From Aquiluna sp. (GTDB taxonomy: Bacteria; Actinomycetota; Actinomycetes; Actinomycetales; Microbacteriaceae), in NCBI GenBank assembly GCA_018402615.1, contig JAGYIH010000016.1:1-20856 (forward strand): a stretch of DNA of 20,856 nt, in the 5' to 3' direction. This document shows positions 13,969 to 20,856 of this stretch, one piece after another. The position numbers were made by a program, and so were the translations under genes. Numbering within the stretch: the first letter of the stretch is position 1; each line of letters starts with the position of its first letter. A model generated the notes under the pieces. That model was given only the letters and a program-made list of their open reading frames with translations. It was not told the origin of the DNA and searched no databases.

Positions 13969-15060
13969 GTGCTAACCACCCCACTAAACGCAGAGCATGA
14001 AGCGCTCGGAGCAAGCTTTACTGACTTCGGCGGCTGGAACATGCCGGTTCGATACGGCTCCGACCTTGAGGAGCACCACCAGGTTAGAAACTCTGCGGGA
14101 CTCTTTGACATCAGCCACATGGCAGAGATTCGCGTCCGTGGTGAAAGAGCTGCCGCCTACCTGGACTACGCCCTGATTTCCAAGCTCTCCGAGCTTGAGA
14201 TTAGCCGTGCCAAATACACCCTGATCTGCAATGAGAAGGGCGGGGCGATTGATGACCTAATCGTCTACCGCATCGCCGAGGATGAGTTTTTGATTGTTGC
14301 CAACGCCTCGAATCGCCAAGAGGTTGTGGTCGCAATGCTTGACCGCCTTACAAACTTTCCGGATGTTGAAGTTTTAGACGAGTCCGATGACTGGGCGCTA
14401 TTGGCGCTGCAGGGACCTAAGTCTGAAGCTGTGCTCAGTGGCTTGTGTGGCAAGGACCTATCCGGGGCCAAGTACTACTCGATCTTGGATGCGGAGATTG
14501 ACGGTGTTGCGGTGTTGCTGGCCCGCACCGGTTACACCGGTGAGGATGGTTTTGAGATCTTTGTTCCGGTGGAAGAAGCAGCCAGGATCTGGCAGCTACT
14601 GCTGGACCACGGTGAGGTTTCCGCATGTGGCCTTGCTGCCCGCGACACCCTAAGACTCGAAGCCGGCATGCCGCTTTACGGTCACGAACTGAATCTTGAT
14701 GTCACCCCCTATGAGGCCAATTTGGCCCGCGTGATTCGCTTTGACAAGGGTGGCTTTATTGGACGAGAAGCACTCGAAGCTCTCAGTAGCTCCACCCCGG
14801 AATATAGGCTCTATGGCCTAATTGGTGAGGGCAAGCGGGCTGCTAGAGCGGACTATGAGATTTACCTACCCGGAGCAGATCAGCCCATTGGCCAGGTGAC
14901 TTCGGGAGCACTCTCACCAACTTTGGGTTACCCGGTCGCCATGGCCTATTTGGATGGCAAACTGGAGTTAGAAGTTGGCACAGATTTAGAGGCCGATGTT
15001 CGTGGCACAAGGGTTTCTTACAAAGTTGTAAAGCTTCCTTTTTATAAACGTGGAAAGTAG
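13969..15060 (+). CDS. gcvT: glycine cleavage T protein (aminomethyltransferase)
   Basis: GcvT takes the aminomethyl group from the lipoyl arm of GcvH and passes the methylene to tetrahydrofolate, releasing ammonia. The 363-residue protein has the family's opening: GWNMPVRYGS (24-33) and HHQVRNSAGLFDISHMAEIRV (38-58). The folate-site region GGAIDDLIVYR includes Asp95-Asp96. ALQGPKSEAVL and ARTGYTGEDGFEIF follow, then the LRLEAGMPLYGHEL segment and a C-terminal beta domain. The start is GTG 13969; there is no ribosome binding site, but TAGAGT lies 6 nt upstream. It leads a gcvT-gcvH-gcvP operon. The gene for the fourth component (lipoamide dehydrogenase) is not here. Confidence 0.96.
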   Translation: MLTTPLNAEHEALGASFTDFGGWNMPVRYGSDLEEHHQVRNSAGLFDISHMAEIRVRGERAAAYLDYALISKLSELEISRAKYTLICNEKGGAIDDLIVYRIAEDEFLIVANASNRQEVVVAMLDRLTNFPDVEVLDESDDWALLALQGPKSEAVLSGLCGKDLSGAKYYSILDAEIDGVAVLLARTGYTGEDGFEIFVPVEEAARIWQLLLDHGEVSACGLAARDTLRLEAGMPLYGHELNLDVTPYEANLARVIRFDKGGFIGREALEALSSSTPEYRLYGLIGEGKRAARADYEIYLPGADQPIGQVTSGALSPTLGYPVAMAYLDGKLELEVGTDLEADVRGTRVSYKVVKLPFYKRGK

Positions 15061-15063
15061 AAA

Positions 15064-15435
15064 ATGACAAATCCCGAGAACTTGAAATACACCAAGGAAC
15101 ACGAGTGGGTGCTGGTCGAAGGCGACGTGGCAACCATTGGCATCACCCGCTACGCGGCCGATGCACTTGGCGAGATCGTCTACGTTGACCTTCCAAAGGT
15201 TGGTTCTTCAACCGCCCACATGAAGATTTGTGGCGAGATTGAGTCCACCAAATCCGTTGGCGAGCTCTACGCTCCCATGGACGGTGAGGTGGTCGAGGCC
15301 AACAAAGCTTTGGACGCAAGTCCCGACACGATAAATGCTGACCCATATGGGGAAGGTTGGTTGATTAAAATTCGTTATAGCTCTTTACCGGATCTTCTTT
15401 CGGCAGCCGAGTATGACACTTTCACGGGGGAGTAA
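15064..15435 (+). CDS. gcvH: glycine cleavage H protein
   Basis: GcvH is the lipoyl carrier of the glycine cleavage complex. The 123-residue protein has KYTKEHEWVLVEGD (8-21), IGITRYAADALGEIVYVDLP and the lipoyl site GEIESTKSVGELYAPMDGEV with Lys63 as the modified residue. Length is normal. ATG 15064 follows the gcvT stop after 3 nt, with GGAAAG as ribosome binding site inside the end of gcvT. The stop is directly followed by the gcvP TTG. The protein needs lipoylation by enzymes encoded elsewhere. Confidence 0.97.
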   Translation: MTNPENLKYTKEHEWVLVEGDVATIGITRYAADALGEIVYVDLPKVGSSTAHMKICGEIESTKSVGELYAPMDGEVVEANKALDASPDTINADPYGEGWLIKIRYSSLPDLLSAAEYDTFTGE

Positions 15436-18264
15436 TTGCTTCTAGACCACCATCAGTTCAGGGTCCGACACATCGGACCGAACCGCGAAGAACAAAAGCA
15501 GATGCTCGACTTTGTTGGCGCTGAATCTCTCGCCGACCTGATGGAGAAGGCGCTTCCTGAAGCCATTCACTACCGTGGGGGCAGCACGCTACCGGAAGCC
15601 CTGAGCGAAGACGAGGCTTTGGAGCGACTGCGCGAGATTGCATCAAAGAACCGAATCACCCAGACCTTTATCGGTCTTGGTTACTACGGCACCAGAACAC
15701 CGGGAGTAATCAAGCGCAACGTTTTGGAAAACCCAAGCTGGTACACCGCCTACACCCCCTACCAGCCTGAGATCAGCCAGGGCCGACTAGAGGCCATCAT
15801 CAACTTCCAGACCGTGGTTACTGACCTGACCGGCATGAAGACCGCCAATGCCTCCATGCTGGATGAGTCAACCGCAGTGGTTGAGGCAATGATGATCGCT
15901 AAGCGCAGCGCTGACAGTGAGTCCAATGTCTTCTTTGTTGACAGCGATATCTACCCCCAGACCAAGCAGCTACTCGAGCACCGAGCCGAACCACTTGGCA
16001 TAGTTATTGAATACTTTGACGCTGCGAACATCTCGGAACTAAACCAGGAGTGCTTCGGGGCTGTAATCCAGTACCCGGGAGCATCGGGTCGAATCATTGA
16101 CTTTGACAACCTGTTTGCGAAGGTCCACGAGTTTGGTGGTCTGGCGGTTGCAACCGCAGACCTAATGGCACTCACCTTGCTAAAGCCTCCGGGTGAAGCT
16201 GGTGCAGACGTGGTTTGTGGCACAACCCAGCGCTTCGGTGTCCCGATGGGCTTTGGTGGTCCGCACGCTGGCTACCTCGCGGTCCGCGACAAGCTAGAGC
16301 GAACCATGCCGGGCAGACTGGTTGGCGTATCGGTTGATGCCGAGGGCGCACCTGCCTACCGACTAACGCTTCAGACTCGCGAGCAGCACATTAGACGTGA
16401 GAAGGCAACCAGCAACATCTGCACCGCGCAGGTATTGCTGGCAGTGATTGCCGGCATGTATGCCGTCTACCACGGCCCCAAGGCCCTAAAAGAAATCGCT
16501 CTAGAAATCCACTCCAAGGCAACAGCACTGGCAACGGTCTTGGGCGAGGTCGGTATCAAGTTGGAGCACGATCAGTTCTTTGACACCTTGAGGCTTGTAG
16601 AAGTTGATGCCAAGAAGTTTTTCGAGGCGGCAAGACAAAAAGACCTCACGATGCTGTTGGTGGACGATTCAACCATTGGAATCTCAGTTGACGAGAGCAC
16701 GACCTGGGCTCACCTCGCGGAACTCGCAATCGCTTTTGGTGCAAGAGCGCCTAGGCCAGAGGATGCCAAGGACCAGCTTCGAAACCACCGTACCTCTAGC
16801 TACCTTGAACACCCGGTCTTCAACTCCTACCACTCCGAAACCGCAATGCTGCGGTACTTGAAGAAGCTTGCGGACTATGACTACGCGCTAGACCGCGGCA
16901 TGATTCCGCTGGGTTCCTGCACCATGAAGCTGAACTCGGTTACCGAGATGGAAGCCGTCACCTGGCCGGAGTTTGCAAATCTGCACCCGTTTGCACCAAA
17001 AGAAGATGTTCAGGGTTACCTGCAGCTAATCGACGAACTGATTTCCTGGTTGAGCGATATCACTGGCTACGAAGCGATTTCACTGCAGCCAAACGCCGGC
17101 AGCCAGGGCGAACTAGCAGGGCTTTTGGCCATTCGCGGCTACCACCGTTCTCGCGGTGACTACCAGCGCAATGTCTGCCTAATCCCGTCCTCCGCCCACG
17201 GCACCAATGCCGCGAGCGCCGTGCTCGCGGGCATGGAGGTTATCGTGGTTTCCTGTGACGACAACGGCAACGTTGATGTCCTTGATCTAAGGGCAAAGAT
17301 TGCCGAGGCAACCGAGACTCTTGCCGCACTAATGATCACCTACCCATCAACCCACGGCGTCTACGAGGAAGCCGTAGTAGAGATTTGTGACCTGGTGCAC
17401 GCAGCCGGTGGTCAGGTCTACATCGATGGCGCAAACACTAACGCGGTTGTTGGCTACGCAAAGTTTGGTGAGTTTGGTGGCGATGTTTCACACCTGAACC
17501 TGCACAAGACCTTCTGCATCCCTCACGGTGGCGGTGGACCAGGTGTTGGACCCGTTGTTGCTCGTGAGCACCTGCGTGCCTTCTTGCCCGGTCACTCCAT
17601 GGCCCAGGTTGACCTGGGTAACTACGGACCGGTTTCAGCCGCACCCTTTGGCTCTCCCAGCATCCTGCCGATCTCCTGGGCTTACATCCAGATGATGGGC
17701 AACGAAGGCCTTATGGACGCAACCGCAGTGGCAGTGCTGAGCGCCAACTACGTTGCCAAGAAGCTTGCGGACGCCTTCCCGCTTTTGTATACAGGCAAGA
17801 ACGACATGGTTGCCCACGAGGCCATCATTGACATCAGGCCACTGCAAAAAGATGCCGGCATCTCAAATGATGACGTTGCAAAGCGTCTGGTTGACTACGG
17901 CTTCCACGCACCAACCATGAGCTTCCCGGTTGCCGGAACCCTGATGATTGAACCAACCGAGTCCGAGCCAAAGCAGGAGCTGGATCGCTTCATTGACGCA
18001 ATGCTGGCAATTCGTGCTGAGGCTCAGAAGGTTCAGGATGGTCACTGGCCGCAGGACAATAACCCGCTGGTCAATGCCCCTCACACTGCAAACCACCTGA
18101 CTTCAGAGTGGGATCACCCCTACTCACGCGAAGAGGCCGTTTTCCCAACTGACTCTCAGCGCCGAAGCAAGTACTGGCCACCGGTTAGAAGAATTGACGG
18201 CGCATTTGGAGATAGGAATCTCACCTGCACCTGCCCTCCTATCGAGAGCTTTGCACGGCACTAG
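15436..18264 (+). CDS. gcvP: glycine dehydrogenase (decarboxylating), P protein
   Basis: GcvP is the PLP enzyme that decarboxylates glycine and loads the aminomethyl group onto GcvH. The 942-residue single-chain form fuses the two halves that some bacteria encode separately. The N-terminal half starts [17 protein letters not shown] and contains [19 protein letters not shown] and [11 protein letters not shown]. The C-terminal half has [32 protein letters not shown] and the PLP lysine Lys691 in [19 protein letters not shown] 15436 is chosen because the family domain begins right after it; it directly follows the gcvH TAA with GGGGGAG just upstream. Its TAG shares CTAG 18261-18264 with the convergent doc frame. 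Confidence 0.97.
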   Translation: MLLDHHQFRVRHIGPNREEQKQMLDFVGAESLADLMEKALPEAIHYRGGSTLPEALSEDEALERLREIASKNRITQTFIGLGYYGTRTPGVIKRNVLENPSWYTAYTPYQPEISQGRLEAIINFQTVVTDLTGMKTANASMLDESTAVVEAMMIAKRSADSESNVFFVDSDIYPQTKQLLEHRAEPLGIVIEYFDAANISELNQECFGAVIQYPGASGRIIDFDNLFAKVHEFGGLAVATADLMALTLLKPPGEAGADVVCGTTQRFGVPMGFGGPHAGYLAVRDKLERTMPGRLVGVSVDAEGAPAYRLTLQTREQHIRREKATSNICTAQVLLAVIAGMYAVYHGPKALKEIALEIHSKATALATVLGEVGIKLEHDQFFDTLRLVEVDAKKFFEAARQKDLTMLLVDDSTIGISVDESTTWAHLAELAIAFGARAPRPEDAKDQLRNHRTSSYLEHPVFNSYHSETAMLRYLKKLADYDYALDRGMIPLGSCTMKLNSVTEMEAVTWPEFANLHPFAPKEDVQGYLQLIDELISWLSDITGYEAISLQPNAGSQGELAGLLAIRGYHRSRGDYQRNVCLIPSSAHGTNAASAVLAGMEVIVVSCDDNGNVDVLDLRAKIAEATETLAALMITYPSTHGVYEEAVVEICDLVHAAGGQVYIDGANTNAVVGYAKFGEFGGDVSHLNLHKTFCIPHGGGGPGVGPVVAREHLRAFLPGHSMAQVDLGNYGPVSAAPFGSPSILPISWAYIQMMGNEGLMDATAVAVLSANYVAKKLADAFPLLYTGKNDMVAHEAIIDIRPLQKDAGISNDDVAKRLVDYGFHAPTMSFPVAGTLMIEPTESEPKQELDRFIDAMLAIRAEAQKVQDGHWPQDNNPLVNAPHTANHLTSEWDHPYSREEAVFPTDSQRRSKYWPPVRRIDGAFGDRNLTCTCPPIESFARH

Positions 18265-18632
18265 CTCCACGGGAGCATGTGGGAGGCAATCTCGTCCGCG
18301 GCTTGATTCAAATCAATTGAGTCGGTGGCGAGCGCGAGGATAAAGTCCATTCCTTCGTCAGCGGAAAAATTGTGCCTAAAGTCGTTTACCGCCAGAAAGG
18401 CAACCATCAGAGTCCAAGTGGTTCTTTTGTTCCCGTCAACCAGTGCGTGGTTCTTTACCAAGGAGTGAGCCATTGCGGCGGCTTTGAGCTGCAGCGACTC
18501 GTAGGCATCTTCTCCGAACAAGACAGTCCTTGGCCTCTGCAAAGCAGAATCCAAGAGCCCCGCGTCCTTCACATAAAACCCAAGCCTGTAATAACTCGCA
18601 AAGCCTCATCGAGCTCTATGTAAAGTGGTCAT
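18261..18632 (-). pseudogene. doc: Doc/Fic-type toxin with disrupted N-terminal reading frame
   Basis: The frame open from GTG 18572 encodes 103 residues with the Doc motif HALVDGNKRT (His42, Asp46, Asn48, Arg50 counted from that GTG) after GLLDSALQRP and AMAHSLVKNH. Doc toxins phosphorylate EF-Tu. However, family N-terminal sequence continues upstream in pieces: ATG 18632 overlaps the antitoxin stop as ATGA but runs MTTLHRAR and hits TGA at 18606-18608. The adjacent frame reads LYIELDEALRVITGLGF up to 18575 and would join FYVKDAGLLDS after a -1 shift. Two compensating one-base indels, or frameshifting at G-GGT-TTT (18575-18581), would restore a full toxin of about 123 residues. Either a decaying gene, a sequence error or recoding is possible. 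Confidence 0.7.
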
Positions 18633-18835
18633 GCGTCCGCCAAGCGCTCCATGAGCTCCTTGTCATGGGACAGAACAAACTCAACCGCCTCATCAAGCCG
18701 AATTTGCTTGGCTGATTGAGTCTCAACGAGTCGCAGGGCGTGAATTATCGCTTTTTGCTTTGAAAGCCCTGTCTGCTTGGCGTAGCGATCCAGGATTTGC
18801 TCTTCTTCTGCTGTCAATCTAAGTGTCATAGCCAT
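18629..18835 (-). CDS. ribbon-helix-helix antitoxin of the Doc locus
   Basis: The 68-residue protein has the pattern of a short ribbon-helix-helix DNA-binding protein: a beta strand MTLRLTAEEEQ, then helices with ILDRYAKQTGLSKQKAIIHALRLV, and an acidic/basic tail EAVEFVLSHDKELMERLADA that may bind the toxin. Such proteins pair with Doc-type toxins in Actinobacteria. Its TGA overlaps the toxin ATG (ATGA). Three in-frame ATGs (18841, 18835, 18829) compete. I prefer 18835 because the promoter upstream predicts transcription starting there; 18829 is also plausible and begins at the conserved MTLRL. Confidence 0.75.
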   Translation of the reverse strand: MAMTLRLTAEEEQILDRYAKQTGLSKQKAIIHALRLVETQSAKQIRLDEAVEFVLSHDKELMERLADA

Positions 18836-18842
18836 GAACATA

Positions 18843-18870
18843 ATGGTAGCAAAGTGATACCACTTGGCAA
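18843..18870 (-). promoter_or_regulatory. promoter of the Doc-locus antitoxin gene
   Basis: On the minus strand TTGCCA (18865-18870) and TACCAT (18843-18848) are 16 nt apart. The -10 ends 7 nt before ATG 18835, indicating a leaderless message. AAGTG and CACTT (18852-18865), a 5-bp inverted repeat with a 4-nt spacer, lie between the hexamers and may be an operator. Nothing else is evident in 18871-18918. Confidence 0.5.
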
Positions 18871-18918
18871 ATTAGAAATCTGTGGAGAACTGGCCATTTT
18901 CGAAGCTTGTGGAAAAAC

Positions 18919-20409
18919 CTAGCGAGGCATTAGTAGCTCGTAGGCAGCCTCTAGCTCTGGAGAAAGGTCTCTGTCTGGACCCATTCCAGGCACTCGCTCC
19001 CGAAGAATTGCAATCAACTCACCGGTAACCGGGGCTGGCTTGTGATCACGCAATTCCACCGCTCGGGCAGCGGTCACCAACTCAATTGCCAATATCCGAC
19101 GCAGGTTGTCAACCGCCTTGCGGAGCTTTCTGCCGGCATGCCAACCCATGGAGACATGGTCTTCCTGCATCGCACTAGATGGAATTGAGTCCACGCTCGC
19201 TGGATTTGCCAACCGCTTGTTTTCGCTAACCATGGCTGCCTGGGTGTATTGAGCAATCATCAGACCGGAGTCGACGCCGGCGTCGTGCGCGAGAAAGTGC
19301 GGAAGTCCTCGGTTTCTGGAGATGTCCAGAAACCGGTCGGTTCTGCGCTCAGAAATGGACCCGACATCTGCAACCGCTATCGCCAAAAAGTCCAAGACCA
19401 TGGCAACCGGTGCTCCGTGGAAGTTGCCGTTTGAGGTGACCTCACCGTTTTGCAACACCACAGGATTGTCAATAATGGCCGCTAGTTCCCTGGTTGCAAC
19501 CGTCCTAGCGTGGTCAACCGTGTCCCTCGCAGCCCCAGCAACCTGAGGTGAGCAACGCAGTGAATAAGCATCCTGCACCACGCCATCACCATGGCGGTGG
19601 GATGCGACAATCTCGCTGCCCTGCAGCGCGGCAAAAATGTTCGCAGCACTTCTGGCCTGGCCTGGGTGTGGTCGAAGCGGCTCGTGGAGCTCAGGCCTAA
19701 AGACCTGATCGGTGCCCATTTGGCCCTCGACACTCATCGCGGCAATCACATCTGCTTGATCGAGCAAGAGGTCTAGATCACTCAGCGCCATTATCAGCAT
19801 GCCCAGCATGCCGTCGGTGCCATTAATCAGAGCAAGGCCCTCTTTTTCTGCCAATTCAACCGGGGCAATTCCGGCAGCTTTTAGTAGCTCCGCAACCGGC
19901 TTTTCTTCACCATCTGGACCAGTTGCCCGACCCTCGCCCATTAAAACCATGGCGCAGTGTGCCAAAGGAGCAAGGTCGCCTGAACAACCAAGTGAGCCAT
20001 ATTCCAAAACTCTTGGCGTGATGCCGGCATTCAGAATTGCGGCATAGGTTTCTGCAACCACTGGCCGCACCCCGGTTTGACCCGAACACATTGTCTTTAG
20101 GCGCAGGGTCATAAGTGCCCTGACAACCTCACGCTCAATCGGTTCCCCCATGCCTGCGGCATGCGAGCGAATCAGCGACTTCTGCAGCTGAACCCGGTCC
20201 TTGGGAGGAATGTGACGTTGAGCCAGTGCACCAAAACCCGTTGAGATTCCATAGACCGGGTTCTCGCTTTTGGCCAAGCGTTCGATGTGCTCGCGAGTTT
20301 GTGCCATAGCGGCCTTTGACTTCTCCGAGATCTCAATCTGCGCGCCCTTGCGAGCAACCGCCAAGACATCCGCAAAGCTCATGCCGGATGTTGAAATAAC
20401 TACCTTCAT
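18919..20409 (-). CDS. hutH: histidine ammonia-lyase
   Basis: HutH removes ammonia from histidine to give urocanate, the first step of histidine degradation. The 496-residue protein has the family's [13 protein letters not shown] (50-62, Tyr53) and the MIO-forming triad in [14 protein letters not shown]. Here the triad is Cys142-Ser143-Gly144 instead of Ala-Ser-Gly. [29 protein letters not shown] and the late [19 protein letters not shown] segment follow. I recall the Cys-Ser-Gly form from other actinobacterial HutH proteins, so it need not mean loss of function. ATG 20409 has AGAGGA as ribosome binding site and overlaps the hutI stop as ATGA, so hutI-hutH are an operon. Confidence 0.96.
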   Translation of the reverse strand: MKVVISTSGMSFADVLAVARKGAQIEISEKSKAAMAQTREHIERLAKSENPVYGISTGFGALAQRHIPPKDRVQLQKSLIRSHAAGMGEPIEREVVRALMTLRLKTMCSGQTGVRPVVAETYAAILNAGITPRVLEYGSLGCSGDLAPLAHCAMVLMGEGRATGPDGEEKPVAELLKAAGIAPVELAEKEGLALINGTDGMLGMLIMALSDLDLLLDQADVIAAMSVEGQMGTDQVFRPELHEPLRPHPGQARSAANIFAALQGSEIVASHRHGDGVVQDAYSLRCSPQVAGAARDTVDHARTVATRELAAIIDNPVVLQNGEVTSNGNFHGAPVAMVLDFLAIAVADVGSISERRTDRFLDISRNRGLPHFLAHDAGVDSGLMIAQYTQAAMVSENKRLANPASVDSIPSSAMQEDHVSMGWHAGRKLRKAVDNLRRILAIELVTAARAVELRDHKPAPVTGELIAILRERVPGMGPDRDLSPELEAAYELLMPR

Positions 20410-20856
20410 CTGTTCCTCTCAAACACTTTTTGCCCGGCAATAAAGGATGCTTCAACCAGCTGCACCCCTGGCCGGTAGGCAAGGTGAATGTGGTTGGGTG
20501 CATCTAAGAGCACAAAGTCCGCATCGACTCCCAGATTCAAGCTGCCCTTGTCATTGCGAAGCGCTGCCGCACCGCCCTTGGTCGCAGCCCAAAGCGCCTG
20601 GTCTGGCGAAAGATTCATCTCCCGAACCGCAAGGGCAATGCAAAAAGGCATTGAGGTAGTGAAAGAAGACCCGGGGTTGCAGTCGGTGGCAATTGCAACC
20701 GTGACACCGGCAGCCAGCAACCGACCCGCATCTGGGTATGGGCTTTTGGTTGAAAACTCAGCTCCTGGAACCAGGGTCGCAACGGTATTGGAACCTGCCA
20801 GAAGTGCGATGTCCTCATCGGTCAGATGCGTGCAGTGGTCAACCGATGCGCAGTCA
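20406..20856 (-). CDS. hutI: imidazolonepropionase, 5' partial
   Basis: The frame is open to the window end, so only the C-terminal 149 residues are visible. It contains [34 protein letters not shown], the amidohydrolase metal-site segment [16 protein letters not shown], then [13 protein letters not shown] and [12 protein letters not shown]. This is the HutI pattern. HutI opens the ring of imidazolone propionate to N-formimino-glutamate, step 3 of histidine degradation. Its TGA overlaps the hutH ATG (20406-20409). A TTG at 20720 is inside the protein and is not the start. The urocanase gene is not in view. Confidence 0.93.
   Translation of the reverse strand, partial: DCASVDHCTHLTDEDIALLAGSNTVATLVPGAEFSTKSPYPDAGRLLAAGVTVAIATDCNPGSSFTTSMPFCIALAVREMNLSPDQALWAATKGGAAALRNDKGSLNLGVDADFVLLDAPNHIHLAYRPGVQLVEASFIAGQKVFERNR

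Noticed and set aside
18881..18916. TGTGGAGAA and TGTGGAAAA as a DnaA-box cluster or origin
   Set aside because: Each has one mismatch to the consensus, there are only two, and no AT-rich unwinding region or dnaA/dnaN gene is near.

Overview
The window is a gene-dense piece of an actinobacterial chromosome with GC somewhat above 50% by eye. An actinobacterial DUF3073 protein, the SCP-like/purF/purM block, the long type of PurC and a HutH with a Cys-Ser-Gly MIO triad all fit Actinobacteria. Very tight packing suggests a small streamlined genome, perhaps a freshwater Microbacteriaceae member; that placement is inference. No rRNA, tRNA, CRISPR array, insertion sequence or phage gene is visible.

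Layout. 1-3763 is a transport block: a 5'-truncated DMT/EamA exporter, a convergent LysE-family exporter, a DHA2-type MFS exporter and a pair of overlapping crcB genes for a heterodimeric fluoride channel. 3848-6905 holds DUF3073, a convergent LuxR-type response regulator with an unusual receiver, and a divergent aldehyde dehydrogenase followed by a strong hairpin terminator and a DUF779 gene. 6904-7458 is a Phd/YefM-RelE toxin-antitoxin locus with a two-palindrome operator. 7459-11092 is a leftward operon: SCP-like protein, small membrane protein, purF, purM and a small I78-like membrane-anchored protein. 11199-11867 is a second antitoxin-toxin pair behind a perfect 13-bp inverted repeat. 11878-13946 is purD-purC, and 13969-18264 is gcvT-gcvH-gcvP. 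18261-18835 is a third toxin-antitoxin locus (ribbon-helix-helix antitoxin plus a Doc toxin whose reading frame appears broken or frameshifted). 18919-20856 is hutH and the end of hutI.

How the genes work together. PurF, PurD, PurM and PurC are steps 1, 2, 5 and 6 of de novo IMP synthesis, split over two outward-reading transcripts. GcvT, GcvH and GcvP are three of the four glycine cleavage proteins and feed one-carbon units to purine synthesis. HutH and HutI degrade histidine toward glutamate.

Two structural themes run through the window. First, many first-in-transcript genes have a TAnnnT-like hexamer 6-7 nt before the start codon and no ribosome binding site, which suggests leaderless mRNAs. 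Second, three of four convergent gene pairs end in one shared palindromic CTAG that supplies both stop codons, and the fourth pair abuts with no gap. I found no strong candidate for an entirely new system. The most unusual local signals are the doc frame problem with its slippery heptamer, the nested inverted repeats over the luxR promoter, and the degenerate fluoride-channel phenylalanine box.
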